The notes below the pieces were generated by a model that ran no database searches, was not told the origin of the DNA, and saw only the letters and a list, made by a program, of their open reading frames with translations. Of a stretch of 64,000 bases of DNA, positions 23,015 through 34,905 are shown in pieces. Location of the stretch: positions 947,501-1,011,500 of the forward strand of contig JALJCS010000052.1 in the NCBI GenBank assembly GCA_023055355.1. Direction: 5' to 3'. The DNA is from Agelaius tricolor (lineage: Eukaryota > Chordata > Aves > Passeriformes > Icteridae). Each line of letters begins with the position of its first letter. The first letter of the stretch is position 1. A program made the position numbers and the translations under genes.

Positions 23015-23488
23015 GCCCTGTAGGTCGGACAGAATCTCTATTTGTTCCTGGGAAAGTATACCCCCCCATGTTCTTAATTCTTGACCTTCTCACCGAATTC
23101 CTGTTGTCAGAGCAGTCTGAAGGCTCCTGGTCACTGGCCTGCAGGTCACAGGAGATGGATTCGGAGGTGCCTTTCCGATTTCGATTCGGGCTGTCCTGCT
23201 ACGAACTTTCTTCGGTTGAAGTGGAGTGCGATGTTCTCTGTGGCTGCTGCGTCTGCAGATTCTCCTGGCTGCTTTCTGGCTGTTTTCTGGCTGCTTTCCC
23301 AAGGAGTTATCAGTGCTCTCCTGGGAATGACTCCAGCTCGAGAGCTGCCCACTCGGTGCTTCAAGGCTGCCCTCTGCAAGAGGTGCACACCAGAGCTCAC
23401 CGTGGCTCAGCGAGTGCTGCCGGATGCTGCTGGATCGCCGGTCACTGCCGAGTAGCTCCCCGGATCGTCCGCCGGGTGCCCACCGGGT

Positions 23489-23506
23489 GCCCACCCAGGG
23501 ATGCCA
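23489..23506 (-). other. Primer-binding site of ERV-b
   Basis: The minus strand reads TGGCATCCCTGGGTGGGC two bases after the 5' LTR end. It starts with the required TGG. It does not match tRNA-Trp (the alpharetrovirus primer) or tRNA-Phe; a tRNA-Arg-like match is possible but not settled. Confidence 0.6.
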
Positions 23507-23508
23507 AA

Positions 23509-24128
23509 TGTCGGGTTCGGCTGTCTGTCTCTGCCCCGACACGGGTAGAGTGGTTCTTGGGTGGCATGCGTTTCAAAGGACGAGTCTGGACTCTTCAGCT
23601 TTTCGGTCTTCGGATTGTTTATTATTTCTTATCTACAAAATTTTCTGTCTGCCCAACAGAGGTCTGATCTGCAAGCAGTCACAGGCACTCTCTGACCACC
23701 CACGGGGCGGTGATGTCTTTTTATACTAAAATCTACGTACATAATATTTACCTTTATTTTCCAATGCTTTTCACCCATGTTAGCAAGTGCACCTTCACCA
23801 TAAACCAATCCCCAAGTGCCAACATCACCACAGGAGATGGAGGACAAGAAGAAGAAAGAAGAAGGACGAGACACGCCCTGATCCCTCCATCTTGTCTCCA
23901 TAACCCCCCTGTACCAAAAACCTTAAAGTCTATATTTCACCCTCTAAATGTGTCTCTTTTACACTTTTCACTCTAAAGTGATTCTCTTGTCCTCAAACTC
24001 TTATTACTTCTGTGGATGGATCAAAATCAAGCCACCAAACACTCTTGGCAACATTCCAGGATTTTCGAGACCCCCAAGGGTTCTCCTGGCATCTCTGGAC
24101 ATCGGGAACGATGTGCTGAGATCCCACA
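23509..24128 (-). repeat. 5' LTR of ERV-b
   Basis: A 620-bp direct copy of 17547-18167 with the same TG/CA ends. The differences noted are one base in GGCATGCG, two bases in the CTTCGGATTG tract, one in AAACTCTTA and one fewer C in the CCCCC run. Confidence 0.92.
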
Positions 24129-26225
24129 ACTAACAACATCACAATATTTATTCAACAATATAATCAATAATGTAATATCAATTCATACAATATCCAGCGA
24201 AAGTAAACTTCCATTTACTTGTTTCTCACAATATATACCAGTAAACGACTGTTATTCCCGTTCCCACATCTTTGCCGAAAAGCCCTGTAATTTCAAAGTT
24301 ATAATAGGTCAAAGAAATGGGGTTTGTATTTTCCATTCCAAATGAGGTTCCCACCTTGTTCAGCTTCCTTGACAGAGTTGAACAAAGAAACACCATTTCT
24401 GCCAGTTTAACCAAAGAGCTGCATTTTTGTCCCAGGAGCAGGGAACCAGGTCCTGTGCCCCCTTGGAACTGGGACGGGCACCAGTAAGCCACCTTAGTGG
24501 GAGCACTGGGAGGGGGATTGCAGAGCTACTAAGCACACTGGGGTTAAGAGGAACAAATCTGAATTTGATTTATGTCTTAACATATGCTACACATGAGGTG
24601 AAAAATGACTCTGTGGTTGTCCATGTGCTGGGAACCCTATCCCTGGTGAGGATTCACACAACAGAGAATCAGGGGAGAGAAAGATTCAGTGATCGGGCTG
24701 TGAGTGACCCCCACTGGCTGGTGGGACAGATGCCAGGGAAAAATGTCTGGGATAAAATGCCCGGGAAATCGGGCTGTGGGAGGAGCCTTTGCAAATCAAA
24801 GCAGCAAACTGTGACACAACAGGAGCGTTTTGCTTTGGGTTTCTTGGAGGGATCAGGGGCTTGCTTGGAGGGTCAGCTTGGCCCTCCTCCCCTGTGGGAT
24901 TCACATTCTCTGAACCTGGGAGAAGCAGGGAGAGAAGCAAAGAATCATCCAAACAATTTTTATCTCATTTTCTGCTCCTGTGTTTTTCACAAGTGGAATG
25001 CATTGTGGAAGATTGTTTACCTGAAGGGAATTGGTAATTGGATTCTGGTGTGAGTGTTTTGATTCACTGACCAATTGAATCCAGGTGTGTGTGTGGGGAC
25101 TGTTGGCTGACAGTCATGAGATTGTGTGCAGTGGAGGGCAGTTGAGTGCTTGGCAGATTCAGTTTAGATGTAATGTAATATAATATAGAATAATAAAGTA
25201 TAATAAAGTAATTAATTAGCCTTCTGAAAAGATAGACTCAGATGGATCATTCCTCCCAGGCATTGGGCAAAAATATCACCAATACTCCCCCCGCCCTCGC
25301 CTTTTCCTCCCAGTGGTCCTTCTTCTCTGTCCGCACCCGTTTCTTCCCTGCTTCGCTGCTTCCCCGAGGCAGCTCATTCCTGCTCCTCCTGGACGTTCCT
25401 TCATTGCTTCCTTGATGGAGCGGATGCTGCCTGCACCCACCCGCCGCCTCTGCCGCGTTTCCCACGCTGCCCACAGCCCCGAGCCTGCTGCACCTGCCCA
25501 CGGCAGCCCCAGCCCGCGGCAGCCAGCCCAGAGCCACCAGTGCCCAGCACCAGCCCGCAGCCAGCCCGCAGCAGCCCCTGCAGCCATCGCTCGCAATGCC
25601 AGAGACACGCAGGTGCCGTCCTTGGAAATCACTCCCAGCCACTCACAAAAGCCATGTGGGCTCGCCCTGGCTTGCAGCACACACACTCCATCTGCCGAGC
25701 TGATGCCCACAGAGCGCCCGGGCTTCTTGCGCAAACGCTGTCCCTGTCTTCTGTTTCTCTTTCTGTCCTTTTCCCTTTCTACTCCCTTCTCTCCCCCTTT
25801 GGTAAGAACACTTACCCTCCTTTATCAATAAACAGTTCTCAGATATAATATTGCCGTATTTGTGCTTCATTTTCATCTGACAAACCTTTCAGCAAGAATC
25901 CTCCCCGAGTCTCCCTTTTACAGTGGGATGGGACAGGGGTAGTGGGAGGGGGAATGGGGCAGCCCTGGGTGTACTGCAAGCACTGTGGGGAGAGAATGGG
26001 GCAGTCCCTGAGGGTACTTGGAGCACTTGGTTGGGGCTGGGGAGCCCCTGCAGGTATGAGGAAAGGGAGCCCTTTGGGGGTAGTGGGAGAGGAAATGGGG
26101 AGCACAGGGTGCCCTGTGTAGCCTCCCCCTGACCCATAACCACCTCCCTTGCAAGGATGGGCAACCCCAGGAGCCATGGAGGGAGCACCCCCAGTGTCAC
26201 CCAGTGCCTCCTGCTTCCCAGAGCA
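24129..26225. other. Intergenic repeat-like region between ERV-b and unit C
   Basis: No gene was seen. An AT-rich stretch (24129-24350) follows the ERV-b duplication. Sequence at about 24970-25260 looks like the end of an LTR on the plus strand: AT-rich with ATAATAAAGTATAATAAAG at 25185-25205 as polyadenylation signals. A second LTR-like 3' end lies at about 25735-25922, with TATCAATAAACAG and an end in CTTTTACA. I could not find the matching starts, so these are probably fragments or solo LTRs. The G-rich part (25923-26130) resembles degenerate promoter-flank repeats. Confidence 0.4.
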
Positions 26226-29200
26226 TCACAACTTTTGGTGTAGATTGTCATAGATGTCGCTGGGTTCCCACGGTTGCGTGTGCAGCTCCATGTATGTCGC
26301 CTGAGGATCCTCCAGCGGGGGTGCCAGGGGGTCTTGGGGGGCCCTGTGGGAATAAGGGGGTGTGTGGAAGGGGATGGGAGGTGCTGGGGGTTTGGGTAAA
26401 AGGTGTATCATGGCTGGAGCCTGTCCTCACCTTTCCTGGTGCTTCCTGGCATCTGCAAAGGAAAACTGGAGGGGTGACTTTGGAGACCCAGGGGCCCCCA
26501 TCCACCCTTAGGAGTGCTGAACCACCACCAGACACACAATCCTCCCCAGGCCCCCCAGTATCCCTGTTGCCCCCCCAGTATCCCTGAACCCTCCCACTTG
26601 CACCAACAGCCTGAGCCCCCAGAACCCCAAGCCTGGCAGGGAGGGGAACCCCTGATAGAACCCCCAACATCCCTGCAGGACCCTCCAACAGCTCCAAGGG
26701 CTCTGAGCCATGGACACTGGGGGCTCAGCCTCTCCCAAGTCAGGGGATGTGGGTGCTGCCCTAGGGCCCCCCTTCTCTGGGGGCCTTCCTACCTCTCTCC
26801 ACGACTCCTGTTCCCCCATTGTTACCCACCCACACAGTGCCACCAATGCCAGGCCACAATGACACCCACGAGCAGGAGCAGGAACAAAAGGGTTCCACTG
26901 ACCCCTGGGGCCACTGCAGGAAACAGAGGGGGACACATCAGGGTCACCCATCACCCCAGGGGTCCTGCACTCCCTGGTCACTCCACATGAACCCCATCTG
27001 TGACCCAGGGTGAGCCAGGTGTCACCTCCAGTGCCAGCTCAGGGCTGAGAGCCTGGAACACATGGTGTCCATCTTGTCCCAGCTGGTTGGTGGCCATGCA
27101 CTGGTAGGTGCCCGAATGTCCCATATCGATGACCCTGAGCTCCAGGAGGGGACCCCAGGCCACCTCCTGCCCATTGTGCAGCCAAGTGAAGGTGACAGGG
27201 GCTGAGCCCACCTGTACTGAGCAGCGCAGGGTCACGTTGTCACCTGCATGCACTTGATGTGACGGAGGACTGAGGGGGATGGTGGCCTTGGCCACGGGCA
27301 CTGTGGTGACACAGACAGGGCTGGCACCTTGGCGAGGTGGATCCCCAGTCTGAGGGTCCCGCTTCCAGAGGACAGTAACATTCAGAGGGACACGCTGTCC
27401 CCGCACTGGTAGTGGCCGCTGCCCTTGTCCCCAGTGTAGTGCAGCTCCAGGCGTGGCCAGTGTCAAGCGGTGCCCCTGAGCCCTCCCAGGTACCAGGAAA
27501 TGGACAGGTGACCTGTGCCTGTGGCCACCGTGCAGCTCAGCACAAGGCTGTGCTGACAGGGACACCCCTGAGAGTGGAACCCCTGCGGGAGGGTGTGACA
27601 CCAGGGGACATTGAGGGACATTGGGGGAGGTCAGAGAGGGGCAGGGAGAGCCCAGTGAGGGAGAGGAGGTGCAGAGCTGGGGGGGAGGGCTTGGATAGGT
27701 ACCCCAAAGAAGGATGGGGGATTTAGTGAGGGGACACATGGAGAGGGAGATGGGAGGACACCAGTGCGGGTATGGAAACCCAGATAGGGTATGGTGGGAC
27801 TTGGGGACAGTGGGGAAACAGCAGAGAGGGGTGGGGTTGACTCAGAGACGGGTGAAGGGACACAGTGAGGGATGGGGGGACCCGGGCAGTAATGGAGGTA
27901 CCAAGGCAGGGGACCCGAGGAGGCTGTGGGGGCTCCCTGTGCCCATCCCCGCACTCACTGTGCACCGTGACGCGGAGCCGGCCGCTGCTCTTCCACACGG
28001 CCCTCCCCCTCTCGGAGTGCACCTGGCATCTGTAATTCCCCGAGTGGGAGACCCCCACGGCGGGCACCAGCAGCTGTGGGGACCCCTGCGGGTCCCCCAC
28101 CACCTGCCCGTCCCAGTAGAACACGTGCAGGAGGGGGGCTCGGGGCCGCAGGGGGCTGGGGGTGCTGAGGCAGCTGAGAGTCAGGGGGGACCCCAGGGTG
28201 GGCTCAGGGGGATCCTCCAGCATCGGCACAGGGAAGAACTCAGGCAAGGAGAGGGGAGGGGGATTTGTGTACCCGAGTCACTAGGGAGGGGCTGTGGGGG
28301 TGTCGGGGTGGCAGCTGTGGGGTGCTCACCGTGCACTGTCACTGTCACTGGTGCCGACTTCCATCCTCATCATACCGTGGATTTCACCCAGTCCCCACAG
28401 CTGTAGCGGCCACTGTGTTGCAGCTGCAAAGGGGACAGGGACAGGTCAGTCCTATCACGGAGCTCCTGCAGTTTCTTCTCCTCATGGTTCCACTGACCCC
28501 TGGAGGGTTCACTGTCACAGAAGGACACTGAGCTGATCGGGTTGTCCCACCAGCCCTGGCAGCGCAGTGTCACCGTGTCCCCCTCCAGCAGCGCCCGCAT
28601 CGGCACCTGCAGCACCAATGGGGCTGCAGGACACGGGGGTCCTGTTACACCAAGGGGACCTGGCAGGTCCCAATGCCACCACAACCCCCATATTGGCTCA
28701 CACGCAGCACACCAGGGATCCCTAATTCCACAAACAGGGTCTGCTGGTACTGGGATGCTCTGGAATGTCCCCAGAGCAGGGGACAGGCTCTGGTCACACA
28801 GGAGGTGACCCATGGAGCGGAGCCCAACCAAAGCCTCGGGGTTCCCGTGGGTGCCAGGATGGGGACACCCAAACACCCCTCACCATCTGAGACTCTCACG
28901 GGAGGGCTGAGCCCACTGCCAGGTCTGTCACATGTGTAGGTGCCTCTCTCAGTGACAGTGAGGCAATCGTGTCCCTCCTGCCCCCAGTGCTGCCCATCCT
29001 TGTACCAGGTGGTGGCACTGACGGTCCCGAGCCCTGGCAGGTCAGTGTCACCCGGTCCCACAGCACCGCCGGCCTCCAGGGGGGCTCCACCAGGAGCTGG
29101 GTGGTCTGGGCACCTGTGGGTGACAGGGGACACCAGCCTGCCAGGGCCAGTGTGGGGCTGGGGACAGCGGGGTGGGGCCATGGCATCCCCCGAGGACTCA

Positions 29201-29442
29201 CCAGCGAGGCCGAGGGTCTGGGCTGGAAGGGAGAAGGGACAGGGCTGGGTAGGGGTGGCACTGCAGGGACAGTGGTGCATGGGGGCACGGGGTGTGGGGG
29301 CTGTCCCTGAACCGTCCCCCTGGGGAAATTGGTGTGGCACAGATGTCTCGACAGGGACACTCTGCTAGCACAGGTCTGCCCCACCAGCCCCATGGCCTCT
29401 GTCCCCATGGGTCATCCACATTGTGCTTGCCCTCTTCTTCCT

Positions 29443-29482
29443 GTCCCTGCATCCCTGCATCCCTGCATCCCTGCATCCCTGT
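29443..29482. repeat. 8-bp tandem repeat in unit C first intron
   Basis: About five head-to-tail copies of CATCCCTG occur within a C-rich part of the leader-to-D1 intron, a simple repeat with no sign of function. Confidence 0.85.
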
Positions 29483-29723
29483 GTCCCTGTCCCCACAGCT
29501 GCCCCAGCCCCAGGATGCCTCTCCCCACATTCCTATCCCTCCAGCCCTGTGCCCCCTTGCCTATCCCCACGGCCACGCCATGGCCCCGGTCACCTCATGC
29601 TCTGGCACTGCTGGCATTGGGGACGTCAGGGGACCCCACAGCCCCCCTGTTCCCCCTCCCCACTGCTCTCTGCCTCACCAGCGCCCATCCCTGGGGTGTG
29701 AGGCCCGTGTCCGGGGCACTCAC

Positions 29724-29772
29724 CCCACAGGAGCAGCGCCACCTTCCCAGCCATCCCGGAGTCCCCAGCCAT
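29724..29772 (-). other. Leader exon of unit C, example of the conserved 49-nt cassette
   Basis: The exon encodes MAGDSGMAGKVALLLW and ends in phase 1 before GTGAGT. The same 49-nt exon is found in all six units, followed by a 21-nt exon encoding the rest of the signal peptide (AQTLGLAG-type). The start was fixed by this conservation and by the CACATGG context. It is listed because it is the most reliable anchor for finding further units outside the window. Confidence 0.8.
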
Positions 29773-29832
29773 GTGCACTGGCTGTCACTCACTGCCAGGC
29801 GTGGCTGTCCCCTGGCTGGTGCCTCTTTGGCC

Positions 29833-29855
29833 AAAGGGGAAGGAAGCGAGGTCAC
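29833..29855 (-). promoter_or_regulatory. ETS/PU.1-like promoter site, unit C
   Basis: AAAGGGGAAGGAAGCGAGG, followed by TCAC, lies about 60-80 bp upstream of the leader ATG, with the same layout as in the other units. Confidence 0.5.
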
Positions 29856-32731
29856 ATCTCATCCCCATGTGTAGGTGGCACCAGGTGGGGGTAGGGTGGC
29901 CACAAGCTGGGCACAGGCAGTGAGCAGGGTAGGGGCACGATGGGGACAAGACTGTCCCTGGGTCGGTGGGACATGGGCTTCCCAAGAGTGGGGGGCTCAG
30001 GGGGTTTGAGGAGCCAGGGAAGGGTGTCCAGGGGAATGGGGGGTCCCAGGAATGGGGTCTCTGGAAAATGGGGGTCCTGATGAGGGGGCGTCACTGGGGT
30101 TGGGGGTGCCATGTGAATGGGGGTCCCCAGGGCTAGGGGGACACAGGGATGGGAGTCCCTGAACAATGTGGGCTCCAGGGATTTGGTGTCATGGTTTTGG
30201 TTTGCTAATTTGAGATATTTTGGTTAATGTATTAAATAGTGTAGTGGGTTTAGTGTTGGTTAATTATTAGTGCATTTATCAGAATGTATTTATTTCTTTT
30301 TTGTTTTGAGATGAGACTAGGAGAAAGGTAAAGTAGAATAAAAACTTTAAAAGGGTATATAGAAAAATTTATTAATTGTAATAAATTGTAATAGTAATAA
30401 ATCCCTCGTCAGAGGATGGGTGTGCCAGGGATGGAGTGTAGGGGGAATGGGGGGACGTGGGAGAATTAAGGTCTCGGGGGAAAGGGGGATTTCAGGGGAT
30501 GGAATGAATGGGAGAGGGTTCATTGGGAATGGGGTCCTGAGCCATTGATATCCTGGGCAATGGCGGCCCCGGGATCGGGGTCCCAGGGAAGGGGAGACAG
30601 AAGGAATGGGGGTCCCATGGTCAGCTTCCCAGGGGAATGAGTTTTCCAGGGATGGACAGTGACGGGATGTGCATGTGGGTCACAGCTCCTTCCCTGAGTG
30701 CCTCAGATTTTGGTGTGACCCAAGGGCTAGCCCTGCCTGCTGGGTTGCCTGTGATTTAGGGGGGCAGCAAGAGGGGATTCAGAGGTGCTCTGAGTCTGTG
30801 CCCTCCAACCCCCAGGGGCATTTTCCATTCTTCATTTCCATTTCCTTCCTTTTATCCCTCAAATTCCCAACCTCCCAGTTCATCCCTTGATGATCCTGGG
30901 GAGCTCCTGAGCAGGGAATGGGTTGGGGGAAGCCCAGAGTGGGGGAAGCAGGGGTGAGGGGACTGCAGGGGGGGCTGGGGAGACTGTGGGGGATGGGGGT
31001 GTCTGACAGTGCCCCCCAACACTTTCACTTTTTCTCTCCTGCAGAAGAAGGAAGAGGCCGTTTGTGCTGAGTGTCACGGGGCGGGGGGGCAGATTCTGTC
31101 CTGGGGGGGCACATCCAGGGGGCTCCTGTCCTGGGGGGATCCTGTCCCAGGGGGGACACATGCTGGACAAGGGGCTCCTGTCCTGGAGGATGGCAGCTCC
31201 GGGGATGGGGGGGTCCAGACTTTTCCATTCTTGCTCGTCCCCTGCAGGATCTGAGCCAGCAAGAGCAGCTGGGGAATGGAGCCCCAGGCAGGAAGGAGCT
31301 CCCAAACTCCTGCTCCTTGAAGCCAGTGGCCATCCAAGAGTGGGGCCCAGCCATGGCCCAGCCCCACTGCACAGGGATGGCCATTGCCCAGCCCTGCTCT
31401 GCCCAGCCCCAGGTGGCAGCCAGCACCTGAGGGTCCCCCCCGCCCCCTTGGCTTTGATTCTGGCAGCTTTAGAGCTGCTGCAGAGGTGAGAATTCAGTGG
31501 GTGGAAAAAGGCCTGCCTGTGGTTTGCTCAGCCCTGCAAGAAGCACAAACCCCAAAGGGAGCCCAATCAGTGGCTCTGTGAGGGCCTTTGATGGTTTTCA
31601 GAGCAGGGCTGGCTGGAAACCCCCCCTGCAGGGGCCGCTGCGAGGGAACCAGCCTAGAAATACAGCAGTTGATCATCTTGTCCTTTTTCCCAAGGACTGA
31701 GTGAAATCCAGAACTACTGCAAATCCCAAACTGATCTGCTCAAAACCTGACCTGGACCTCGTTCTTGAACAAAACCAGCAGCCTTTTGGAACCTCCCAGA
31801 AAGAATGTTTGAGTTCTGTTGTAGCATGGGTCCCTGCCAATTAATAATTAGCACTGACTCCATAATTCGAGAAGGCTGATCAATCGCTTTACTGTACTGT
31901 AGTTATTAAGAAACTCATTGCCCTTGCAGACAGTCCTATACAGCTTTAACCTAATTGGTCCTTGGAATTAAAACACCATCACCAGTGGCCAATTAAGAAA
32001 TCACCCACTGGGAAACCTCCATAACACATTTCACATGTTCACAACAATGGGTGCAGCAAGGGAAGATAAGAATTGTTTCTCATTCTTTTCACTGATCTTC
32101 TCACAGCTTCACCAGGACAAGGCCTGGGAAAGTTGTGCTTGCTGCTCTCTGTGACCAGAGAGTGGCTGCCACAGGGTTCTGGCTCAGCTGCCAGACAAGA
32201 TGGAAAAGTGTGGAAACATCGAGCAGGGGCTGTGCCTTGCTGCCATGGTGGGGCTGTGGGGAGTGACCCTGTCTGGATTCCAGGTGTTCCCAGAGCTGCT
32301 CCATCCCTGCCCTCCTCACCTGCACAGGACACAGGGAATAGACAGGGTCTGCTCTGTACCTTCCAGGGTACCCCTCCACTTCCCGGAGCTGGGGGGCCCT
32401 TACCCTGGCAACGCTCGGTCCCGACACATCGCGACAGTGGCTTTGGACACGCGGCCACAGTCGGTTCGGACACCCCGTGACCGTCCCGGCACTCGCAGCG
32501 CGATGGCAGCTGGGCCCCTTCCCGGTGCTCCGGGACCACCATTGCGGTCCCTCCTTTCCGCAGACCCCACCGCAGGGTCTCTGCTCCCCCCTGTCCCGGG
32601 GTCTCCCCTCCGCCGTTTCGCTCCCTCCACGCTCGGGGCTCCCCAGGGGGGTCCCGGTCCCTCCATCCCGGCCCCTCCCACCCGCTGCCCCCCGGCCCCT
32701 CCGGCCGCGCCCCCCGACAGCCCCGGGGCCG

Positions 32732-34232
32732 GCACCGGCAGAGGCTGCCGAGCTCCTGCAGGATGAGATGTTCCTGGGGCAGCGCCGGCTGAGCGAGGCC
32801 CGGCTCCCTCATGCCGTCCTTGCCTGCAGCACTCGGGCTCCAGCAGCCCCAGGCTGCTCCTTCGGGATGTGCCGACCGCTCCCAGAGTGCTGTCCTTTGT
32901 CTGGAACGAGCCTTGGAGCGCCCAAATCATCCCTGGGACCTCCTGTGCGGCTGAGCCTGAGCCCTGAAGGGTTTGGGAGCCCCATAGGTGTCACTGCTCT
33001 ATCCCAAAATCTGGGAGGAGCAGGAATGGCAAGTGGTGCCCCACCATGGTCCAGCCCCATGGGCCTCACCTGAGCACTTTGCGATATTCCTGGTGCTCCT
33101 GCTCCACCTGCATGTCCAGGTGCTGTTCCCGTGGGTCACCTGTTCCAGGCGCTCCCACCTCAGCTGTTGCTCCAGTTCGGGGTTCCCAGCCGGACAGCAG
33201 GAAGCAGCAGCCACATGGCACAGGCACTGAATCATCCCCAGCACCAGCAAAACCTTCCTGGCAGTAAAGAAAGCTCCTTGTTGGTAGAGCTGGGTACATC
33301 TGAGCCCCAAATGTTACCCAATGCTGCCTTGTGTAGCCAAAAATCCCAGTGAGAGGCAGCAGAGCCCTGTGTTTGTGCACAGGGATGCTTTAGGAGCATG
33401 GCTGAACTTCAGGAACACTTCAGGAACCCTAATTGCAACACCTCTTTAAGGGTCTGCAGCTCCCACAGCAGAACTGAGGCATTAGCACCAGCAGAGGCTG
33501 CCGAGCTCCTGCAGGATGAGACATTCCTGGGGCAGCACCGGCTGTGCGGGGCCCGGCTCCCTCACGCCGTCCTTGCCCGCAGCACTCGGGCTCCAGCAGC
33601 CCCGGGCTGCTCCTTTGGGATGTGCTGACGACTCCTGGAGCACTGCCCTTTGTTGGGAACGAGCCCGGGAGCACCCGATACATCCCCAAGGCCTGGGCCA
33701 GGACCTTCTGTGAGGCTGTGCCCGAGCCCTGAGGGGTTTGGGAGCCCGATGGGTGTCACTGCTCTGTCCCAAAATCTGCGGGAAGCAGGAATGGCAAGTG
33801 GTGCCCCACCATGGCCCAGCCCCGTGGGCCTCACCTGAGCACCCTGAGGAATTCCCAGCGCTCCTGCTCCACCTGCATGTCCAGGTGCTGTTCCCATGGG
33901 CCCCCTGCTCCAGCCGCTCCTGCCTCAGCCACTGCTCCAGCTCAGGCTTTCCTGACAGCCAGCAGGAAGCAGCGGCCACATGGCACAGGTACTGAATCAT
34001 CCCCAGCACCAGCAAAAACCTTCTGGGCAGCCAAAAAAGCTCCTTGTGGGCAGAGCTGGCAGCATCTAACCCCCAAATTATGTCTAATGCTGCCTTGTGT
34101 AGCCCAACATCCTCAGGAGTGGCAGTGGGGCCGAGATTTTGTGCACAGAGATGCTTTAGGAGCATGGCTGAACTTTAGGAACCCCAGCCCTAATTATAAC
34201 ACCTCCTTAAGAGTCTGCAGATCCCAGAGCAG
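32732..34232. repeat. Two-copy tandem duplication of about 750 bp
   Basis: The block starting GCACCGGCAGAGGCTGCCG at 32732 recurs from 33485 as GCACCAGCAGAGGCTGCCG, in the same order and orientation, with scattered differences and indels. The minus strand has long frames in both copies (33482-34165 is 227 codons) that include a hydrophobic stretch (FLLVLGMIQYLCHVAAA) followed by ELEQ-LR-ERLEQ. This is loosely like the start of ITPRIP-like proteins, a family expanded in birds, but the frames are not conserved between copies. I treat the region as non-coding or a decayed gene fragment. Confidence 0.6.
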
Positions 34233-34477
34233 AACAGGGGGATTGGCCCAACCAGCTCCAATTTTGCCCCATTTTTCCCTCCCAAGGTACTGCTTCTAGC
34301 CTGGGCTGTCCCTGTGCCCCAGCTGCAGCTGCAGAGCCCTTGGGGCTGTGGCTCTGCTCCCTTCTTCTTCCTCCTCCCCTTGTGGCTTCTGTGTTGGGAT
34401 CAGCAGTGGCCCACGAAGTGCAGGAACTCCAAACGTGCTCTGGAGGCCCCTGAGTTAGTCAACATCCCATAGGAATT

Positions 34478-34828
34478 CTACATTCCCAGAGCTGCTGTGC
34501 CAGGGCTGAAGGAGGAAAAGAGAGTGAAAAACTGAGGGTTTGCAGGAATTGTGGCATAAAGCCACCAGAGCCGCTGCTGTGGACCCGAGACCTGCCTGGG
34601 GTCAGGAGCTGCCTTCCTTCCATTTGGGATCATGGAGAGTGGTCGCGGGTGCTGTGTAGGGTGTGTGCCAGGCCCCGGGACAGTGCTACGCTGCCACTGG
34701 GCACTGGGATCCAACCTGCTGCCTTGGCGGCCTCTGCCCGCTGCCGGTGGTGGTGCCGGGACCGATTGGTGGCCGTGAGTTTGCAAAAGGAGCAATTTGC
34801 CCTCCTGCCTCCCGCCCGAGGCCGCCAT
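34478..34828 (-). CDS. Second copy of the small MAASGG ORF (116 codons); unknown
   Basis: On the minus strand an ATG in GGCCATGG context opens MAASGGRQEGKLLLLQTHGH, parallel to the ORF at 16555. It runs longer because of a different 3' end (NPQFFTLFSSFSPG). The few differences from the first copy include both silent-type and replacement changes. No domain is recognised. It lies in the 3' flank of unit D, beside the CTCF-like pair. Confidence 0.25.
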   Translation of the reverse strand: MAASGGRQEGKLLLLQTHGHQSVPAPPPAAGRGRQGSRLDPSAQWQRSTVPGPGTHPTQHPRPLSMIPNGRKAAPDPRQVSGPQQRLWWLYATIPANPQFFTLFSSFSPGTAALGM

Positions 34829-34857
34829 GGCCCCTGAGGGGATGGAGCTGGAGCGGG

Positions 34858-34905
34858 GCGCCCCCTGCTGGCCGGGAGTGCTCCCTGCAGCAGCCCCTGC
34901 TGGCC
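34858..34905 (-). promoter_or_regulatory. CTCF-like motif pair, unit D flank (minus orientation)
   Basis: GGCGCCCCCTGCTGG (34858-34872) and CAGCCCCTGCTGGCC (34891-34905) are the reverse-orientation counterparts of the pair at 16480-16526. Confidence 0.55.

Larger units (their letters stand above)
17547..24128 (-). mobile_element. ERV-b: alpharetrovirus-like provirus with 6-bp target duplication
   Basis: A 6.58-kb provirus lies on the minus strand: 5' LTR 24128-23509, gag-pol 23.1-19.4 kb, env 19417-18065, 3' LTR 18167-17547. A perfect ACTAAC duplication flanks it (17541-17546 and 24129-24134). The LTRs differ at about four bases and one indel, so insertion is fairly recent. Capsid, nucleocapsid, protease and the reverse transcriptase core are missing because Gag is joined in frame to the RNase H region. 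Env is of alpharetrovirus type and complete. Confidence 0.93.
26226..29772 (-). pseudogene. Unit C: five-Ig CHIR/LILR-like receptor with unusual tail, inactivated
   Basis: Exons, right to left: leader 29772-29724, mini exon 29222-29202, D1 29113-28884, D2 28623-28330, D3 about 28240-27959, D4 remnant about 27590-27370, D5 27300-26998, transmembrane 26913 to about 26830, 22-nt exon 26452-26431, tail exon 26343-26226. Lesions: D1 lacks one G near 29027; D2 has consecutive TGA codons (28372-28367) after its second cysteine; D4 has a deletion that removes its first-cysteine region; the D5 donor is AT (26997-26996) where other units have GT. D3, the transmembrane helix (LLFLLLLVGVIVAW) and the tail are open. 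The tail is a single exon joining what are two exons elsewhere. It lacks VLYTHV and ends with ATYMEL and DIYDNL, ITIM-like but with Ala or Asp at the -2 position. Confidence 0.83.

Noticed and set aside
25247..25831. Ala/Pro-rich ORFs on both strands near 25.3-25.8 kb.
   Set aside because: The stretch looks like an LTR or GC-rich repeat with a polyadenylation signal at 25.83 kb; frames on both strands are equally open and have no domain.
27385..27600. A functional D4 domain in unit C.
   Set aside because: The region with its first cysteine is deleted and the frame changes twice, although LNVTVLW at its end is clear.
32039..32930. Minus-strand frames of 257 and 176 codons across the CpG-rich patch.
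   Set aside because: They overlap each other in different frames, show no conserved motif, and are explained by high GC content.
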